In this document: positions 34,043-37,192 of the stretch, one piece after another
How the letters are laid out: each line of letters starts with the position of its first letter
Numbering within the stretch: the stretch's first letter is position 1
NCBI GenBank assembly: GCA_021772565.1
Contig: JAJFLR010000029.1
Coordinates: 1-37,192 of the forward strand
Reading direction: 5' to 3'
DNA: 37,192 bases
Source of the DNA: Opitutales bacterium
Lineage (GTDB): Bacteria; Verrucomicrobiota; Verrucomicrobiia; Opitutales; JAJFLR01
Position numbers and translations under genes: made by a program
The notes under the pieces: generated by a model
The model's input: the letters and a program-made list of their open reading frames with translations, nothing else
The model's database searches: none
Told to the model about the DNA's origin: nothing

Positions 34043-34208
34043 AGACAGTAGATGAACATTAACTCACTATTGAACGATTAAAATTAATAGATCATTCCTT
34101 TATCTATAGCTGATAGTAACAAAGTTATACTCAGGCTGGCACTAGCTGGTTAATCGACGATTTATGGAGGCAAACTCTGTCTTTCGAGATTTCATACAAC
34201 CAAAATGC

Positions 34209-34526
34209 CTAGGAGGAAATAGATAACAGTTCACCAGGCTTGATATCAATTAAAGCGGATATACCGGAAGGAATAAGAGGTATTATATCGTCGTATCGGT
34301 TTGATTGAACCACGAGAACGATAATTGCTATTTTTGATGTGATGAGATTTTGTTGATACTGAATATTTTGATCTACTGTCAAGAAGACATCGAATTGATT
34401 TTCGATCTCTTTCAACAATTCTCCGTTGTCCAAACCAGCAAGTTTTAATTGACGAACTGTCGATACATCATGGGGTAATTCGTTTGCGACTCGTCTCGGA
34501 ACGCATTCATCCAGAATTATTTTCAC
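34209..34526 (-). CDS. DUF5615 PIN-like toxin
   Basis: 105 residues. The start MKIILDECVPRRVANELP (D6), GLDNGELL (D33) and FDVFLTVDQNIQYQQNL (D46, D52) match the DUF5615/Mut7-C-like PIN-related family. This family is usually the toxin partner of DUF433 antitoxins. It probably acts as a ribonuclease on cellular RNA. The gene overlaps the DUF433 stop by 4 bp. A composition-neutral AT-rich gene. Confidence 0.87.
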   Translation of the reverse strand: MKIILDECVPRRVANELPHDVSTVRQLKLAGLDNGELLKEIENQFDVFLTVDQNIQYQQNLITSKIAIIVLVVQSNRYDDIIPLIPSGISALIDIKPGELLSISS

Positions 34527-34738
34527 GCTGATAACTGTGTGTTTAGGAGATGCTCTTTTGCCCTCTCCAGAGTCGCAATTACTTGTTCACGCGAAACCGT
34601 TGGGAAATCGTCAAGAAAAACTTCGATTGAATCTCCTGCTTCCAAGTAATCGATTAGTGCTTGGAACGGAACCCGGGTACCGGAAAATACTGGAGTTCCA
34701 CCAAGAATATTTTTCGAAGACGTAATTAGATTTTTCAT
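34523..34738 (-). CDS. DUF433 antitoxin
   Basis: 71 residues. The motif ILGGTPVFSGTRVPFQALIDYLE then FLDDFPTVSREQVIATLE is diagnostic of DUF433 (a VapB-like winged-helix antitoxin). It precedes its DUF5615 partner with a 4-bp overlap and should neutralise it and repress the operon. The promoter at 34748-34775 places the transcript start only a couple of bases before the ATG. Confidence 0.88.
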   Translation of the reverse strand: MKNLITSSKNILGGTPVFSGTRVPFQALIDYLEAGDSIEVFLDDFPTVSREQVIATLERAKEHLLNTQLSA

Positions 34739-35281
34739 AGTAACAATAATATAGTGTAATAAAGAGATTCATCAACCTTAATTACAATACTGGGTATGAA
34801 CCGAAGACATAGGTTACACATTGTTTAGGAAGACAATAAAAGAGTCTAACGCAAAACATTAACATTTCTGGAAAAATTATTATTTTTCTAATTATATTAA
34901 TACTAACGGATACAGTAAATCCATATCGAGTAACGTTGTAGAATTTTGATACTGTGAAAACTTTATGATCACACAACTTATCGAAGCCAAAGCGAATTAA
35001 CTCTCACTGATCAGCCTACGCTTGAAGCTACTGCTAGACGCGGACACTATTGAGACAAAAAGGAAAGAAAAATTAAAATAAATCTTTCTGCGTCACAGCA
35101 ACTTAGTGTGAGATAAAAATCTCATACTTTAGATTCCAATTAAAATTAGTGCCAATGAGTGAAAATTGTTATGATTGATGTCACTTTGTTCGGTAGTGGT
35201 CTATAAATAGTATAATTGAATAAATGAACTGAAGTTGAGAATAGATTTGATCTTTTGTTTGCCGCTAGTATGGTTGGGATT
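34739..35281. other. Gene-free AT-rich spacer
   Basis: About 540 bp. Apart from the DUF433 promoter and a small hairpin TGAGAT-AAAA-ATCTCA (35109-35124), I see no gene or repeat. Confidence 0.6.
34748..34775 (-). promoter_or_regulatory. Predicted promoter of the DUF433-DUF5615 operon
   Basis: On the minus strand: TTGATG (34770-34775), a 16-bp spacer, TATATT (34748-34753), then nine bases to the ATG at 34738. This leaves almost no 5' leader and no Shine-Dalgarno sequence. Confidence 0.45.
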
Positions 35282-35467
35282 ATGACAGAAAAAGAGATAT
35301 TAATTAGCATTTTGAATCGATTGCCTGATGAGGTTTCTTTTAGTAAGATTAAGGATGAATTTGAAGTTCTAAGTGCTTTGCAGGAAGCTGGGGCTGATAT
35401 TGATGCTGGTCGTACGAAGACACACGAAGAAGTGAAGTCGCTATTTAAGTCATGGGTTGCCAATTAG
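35282..35467 (+). CDS. Small antitoxin-like protein without a visible toxin partner
   Basis: 61 residues from the ATG at 35282 (MTEKEILISILNRLPDEVSF). An upstream in-frame TTG at 35255 would add nine residues but is less likely. The pattern LNRLPDEVSFSKIKDEFEVL, then AGADIDAGRTKTHEEVKSLF, is that of small RelB/ParD-side antitoxins: an acidic helical protein with a D-x-G-R…HEEV C-terminal segment. A cognate RelE/ParE gene would be expected right after it, but the next gene encodes a membrane protein. Confidence 0.6.
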   Translation: MTEKEILISILNRLPDEVSFSKIKDEFEVLSALQEAGADIDAGRTKTHEEVKSLFKSWVAN

Positions 35468-35515
35468 CGCTGACTATATAGATTCTATCAGCATTGAAAG
35501 TACTTAACTGAAAAA

Positions 35516-35860
35516 ATGAATCGAACAATATTAGCATTTCTTATAGCGCCAGCTTTTCCGGCTATTTGGATGAGTGCGACTGACATTCTATCATTCTTTT
35601 ATTTTGGTTATTCTTATATTTGTAGTTATGTGATTGGTGTTCCTGGTTTTTTATTACTTCGTAAGTTCAAAATAGAATTTCACTGGACATATGCTTTGTC
35701 AGGATTTTTGGGAGGGATAATAATAATTATTTTAATAAACGTTAATTATATTAATAGTGGTATATTTTTACCAGCACTAGTGTTTGGTGGATTTGGCCTA
35801 ATAGTGGCTTTAGTGTTTAGCCTAGTAAGAGGTTCAGAGAGAATTAGATCATCGAAATAA
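35516..35860 (+). CDS. Small membrane protein of unknown function
   Basis: 114 residues with four predicted membrane segments (about 4-22, 27-49, 60-80, 84-107) and a basic, charged C-terminus (RGSERIRSSK). The length and topology resemble uncharacterised membrane proteins common in gene-cassette arrays and genomic islands. No family recognised. It lies between two antitoxin-type genes and has no clear promoter or ribosome-binding site. Confidence 0.6.
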   Translation: MNRTILAFLIAPAFPAIWMSATDILSFFYFGYSYICSYVIGVPGFLLLRKFKIEFHWTYALSGFLGGIIIIILINVNYINSGIFLPALVFGGFGLIVALVFSLVRGSERIRSSK

Positions 35861-36040
35861 ATATGCTAAGTCGAATAAACGCCACAGAATTTTACGCGGA
35901 TGAATAAAACTCTACCGAGCTTGCGACAATTCAACAATTGAAATGAGAATAACGAGATCAACAGCCGGCTAGCATATTTTGGCGTTGGCTCGAAATGAAA
36001 TATTGACCAGAAAGAATTATTAAATATGCTGAATCTTATG

Positions 36041-36274
36041 AATTTATCAGTAAAAGAAATTGAAAATGAAGCGTTGCAATTACCAGCAGGCGAGAGAGAA
36101 AGATTGGCTTCAAATTTATTCAATAGCATTCACAATACTGAGTTGAATGAAACTGATGAGGCTTGGTTATCTATTGCAGAAGACCGATATGAAGCTTTGA
36201 TATCTGGAAAAGATAAAGGCATCAAAGAGAGCGAATTTTTTGAAACTCTTAATGAGTCTTTAAAATGGATTTGA
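36041..36274 (+). CDS. Addiction-module antitoxin (TIGR02574-like)
   Basis: 77 residues from ATG 36041 (MNLSVKEIENEALQLPAGER); an ATG at 36026 would add five residues. The LPAGERERLASNLFNSI segment and the C-terminal WLSIAEDRYEALISGK match the family of small helical proteins annotated as addiction-module components. It overlaps the following toxin gene by 10 bp, so the pair is translated together. Confidence 0.85.
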   Translation, partial: NLSVKEIENEALQLPAGERERLASNLFNSIHNTELNETDEAWLSIAEDRYEALISGKDKGIKESEFFETLNESLKWI

Positions 36275-36561
36275 TTTTTGCATCTGAGGTCATTTCCGAA
36301 ACTTCTGAATCAGCAAATTACTACGAAAATGAAGTCGAAGGACTTGGTAAAGCATTTCTCCAAAAAGTGGAAGATGGCTTTAGTGATATAAAGGAAAGTC
36401 CATTGGCGTATAGGATTATCCGAGGAGATTTTCGTAGACATTTATTATCAAGGTTTCCATTCGGTATAATCTATCGAATTGATTCTGATACAATTTATGT
36501 CGTAGCAGTGATGCACCTTAAGAGAATACCCCACTATTGGCTGGAACGAAAAATTAAATAG
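36265..36561 (+). CDS. RelE/ParE-family toxin
   Basis: 98 residues. The fold signature is clear: an N-terminal strand and helix (ISETSESANYYENEVEGLGK), FLQKVEDGFSDIKESPLAYR, then RRHLLSRFPFGIIYRIDSDT and VVAVMHLKRIPHYW. This is typical of ParE/RelE proteins, which poison gyrase or cut ribosome-bound mRNA; which one cannot be told from the sequence. The partner antitoxin is directly upstream with a 10-bp overlap. Confidence 0.88.
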   Translation: MDLIFASEVISETSESANYYENEVEGLGKAFLQKVEDGFSDIKESPLAYRIIRGDFRRHLLSRFPFGIIYRIDSDTIYVVAVMHLKRIPHYWLERKIK

Positions 36562-36685
36562 CTAACGAACCGATGCTTTTTAACATTTATATTTGTTGCC
36601 TGAGCATAAAAGTTTAAGATCAAGATTTCTTAATTCATTTATTATACTGACAAAGAAAATAAAATTTACTCTGCGTCACAGGTGC

Positions 36686-36702
36686 GTCAGGCGAAGCCTG
36701 AC
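36686..36702. repeat. Perfect hairpin GTCAGGC-GAA-GCCTGAC
   Basis: Seven-base-pair stem with a GAA loop, in a GTGCGTCAGGCGAAGCCTGA context that recalls short extragenic palindromic repeats. It lies between the ParE/RelE toxin and the IS66 region. No T-run follows. Confidence 0.7.
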
Positions 36703-36759
36703 TTCTCTATTAGTCTGAAAAGTGATTAACATGAAAACTGAATGTCCAACATGTAGCCA

Positions 36760-36902
36760 AACCGGCACAGAAAGGAGTAATCCCCAAAGTGAAGCCCGGT
36801 GCGGTGAACTTGTGAGCCGCAACGCAAGTGAACTCGATTCGGCCTCGTTACGCTATGTGGGAATGGCCAATCTTCCAGAGATGCTGAAGCCTGCAAACAT
36901 CG
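36760..36902. other. GC-rich tract preceding the IS66 transposase
   Basis: One 60-bp stretch here (36781-36840) is 57% GC, against about 35% in a sampled stretch of the spacer upstream. It contains GTGAAGCCCGGTGCGGTGAA, and the later text GAACTCGATTCGGCCTCGTT, which recall structured RNA such as a group II intron, but I cannot identify domain V. A 66-codon frame crosses it (36722-36922) with a CPTC-type start but no recognisable family. It may be the left part of the IS66 element or a fragment of another mobile element. Confidence 0.35.
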
Positions 36903-37192
36903 GTGAAGAGACATTCATTTGAACGAATTCAATTGCGAAGACTTATCGAGCAAGATCCTGAGCGAGTTATCGATTTAATTTTAGAGCTGAAAGCTCAAAA
37001 CCTGGCACTGCAAACTCAGGTAGTGCAACTGGCCGAGAAGGTGGCTGAATTAGAAGGTCGCTTGAATAAAAATAGTCGCAATAGTTCCAAGCCGCCTGGC
37101 AGTGACAGTCCTCGAAAACCAAATCCGAAAAGTTTACGCAAAAAAGGCAAACACAACAATGGAGGTCAAACAGGCCATCGTGGCAAAACTTT
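36903..37192 (+). mobile_element. IS66-family transposase (TnpC), 5' part, cut by the right edge
   Basis: The frame starting at GTG 36903 stays open to the window end. It encodes a coiled-coil leucine-rich N-terminus (LILELKAQNLALQTQVVQLA) followed by LEGRLNKNSRNSSKPPGSD and a lysine/asparagine-rich GGQTGHRGKT segment. This is the standard N-terminal region of IS66 TnpC proteins: leucine zipper, then the NSSKPPSSD linker. The catalytic domain lies outside. The GTG start is chosen because an in-frame stop lies just upstream; an alternative start is possible. Confidence 0.88.

Noticed and set aside
34782-34976. 64-codon minus-strand frame
   Set aside because: No start signal and no family; the composition fits chance in AT-rich spacer DNA.
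35146-35463. 105-codon minus-strand frame
   Set aside because: Antisense to the antitoxin-like gene at 35282-35467 and lacking any motif.

Overview
The window is about 37 kb of AT-rich chromosome from a Gram-negative-type bacterium. Signal peptides, a caa3-type CoxB lipoprotein, a Prc/Tsp protease, GlnE, Rho, a 7TM-HD phosphohydrolase and surface proteins with C-terminal sorting-like tails all fit this. The gene mix suggests a Verrucomicrobiota-like (PVC) lineage, but no rRNA or other phylogenetic marker is present, so that placement is an inference. Shine-Dalgarno sequences are weak before most genes.

Layout. 1-1.3 kb: the 5' part of an IS1634-type transposase (minus strand, running off the left edge) next to a LivG-like ABC ATPase that it appears to have truncated. 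2-9.9 kb: a mixed metabolic segment with a purine nucleoside permease (NUP) family protein, a two-gene unit of an M20-fold protein plus glucosyl-3-phosphoglycerate synthase (compatible-solute synthesis), a secreted thioredoxin-like protein, two membrane proteins, an ArsS-type radical SAM enzyme and a lone CoxB. 9.9-17.3 kb: minus-strand housekeeping genes in transcription order HIT, phoH, pgpH-like 7TM-HD, ybeY, tRNA-Lys, coaE, rho, tRNA-Ser. 17.3-19.6 kb: two tandem paralogous secreted proteins (choice-of-anchor E type) sharing an unusual VPFGFDP C-terminal tail, each followed by an intrinsic terminator; the first has a strong sigma70-like promoter. 19.67-22.9 kb: fatty-acid genes fabG-acpP-fabF followed by prmC. 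22.97-30.55 kb: minus-strand M3 peptidase, glnE and prc.

From 30.55 kb to the right edge the window changes character and becomes an accessory region. It holds short genes, many small repeats, a FitA/VapB-VapC module, a GC-richer DUF6978 + DUF1828/DUF1829 gene pair, a 133-bp tandem duplication, a DUF433-DUF5615 module, an orphan antitoxin-like protein, a small membrane protein, an addiction-module antitoxin with a ParE/RelE toxin, and the start of an IS66 transposase. No integrase or integron integrase is visible.

Main points of interest: the paired VPFGFDP-tail surface proteins; an M20-fold protein that has lost the catalytic Glu-Glu pair and is coupled to gpgS; the DUF6978/DUF1828 pair as a candidate uncharacterised two-gene system; a 17-bp phrase present three times around vapBC; and predicted near-leaderless promoters on two toxin-antitoxin operons.
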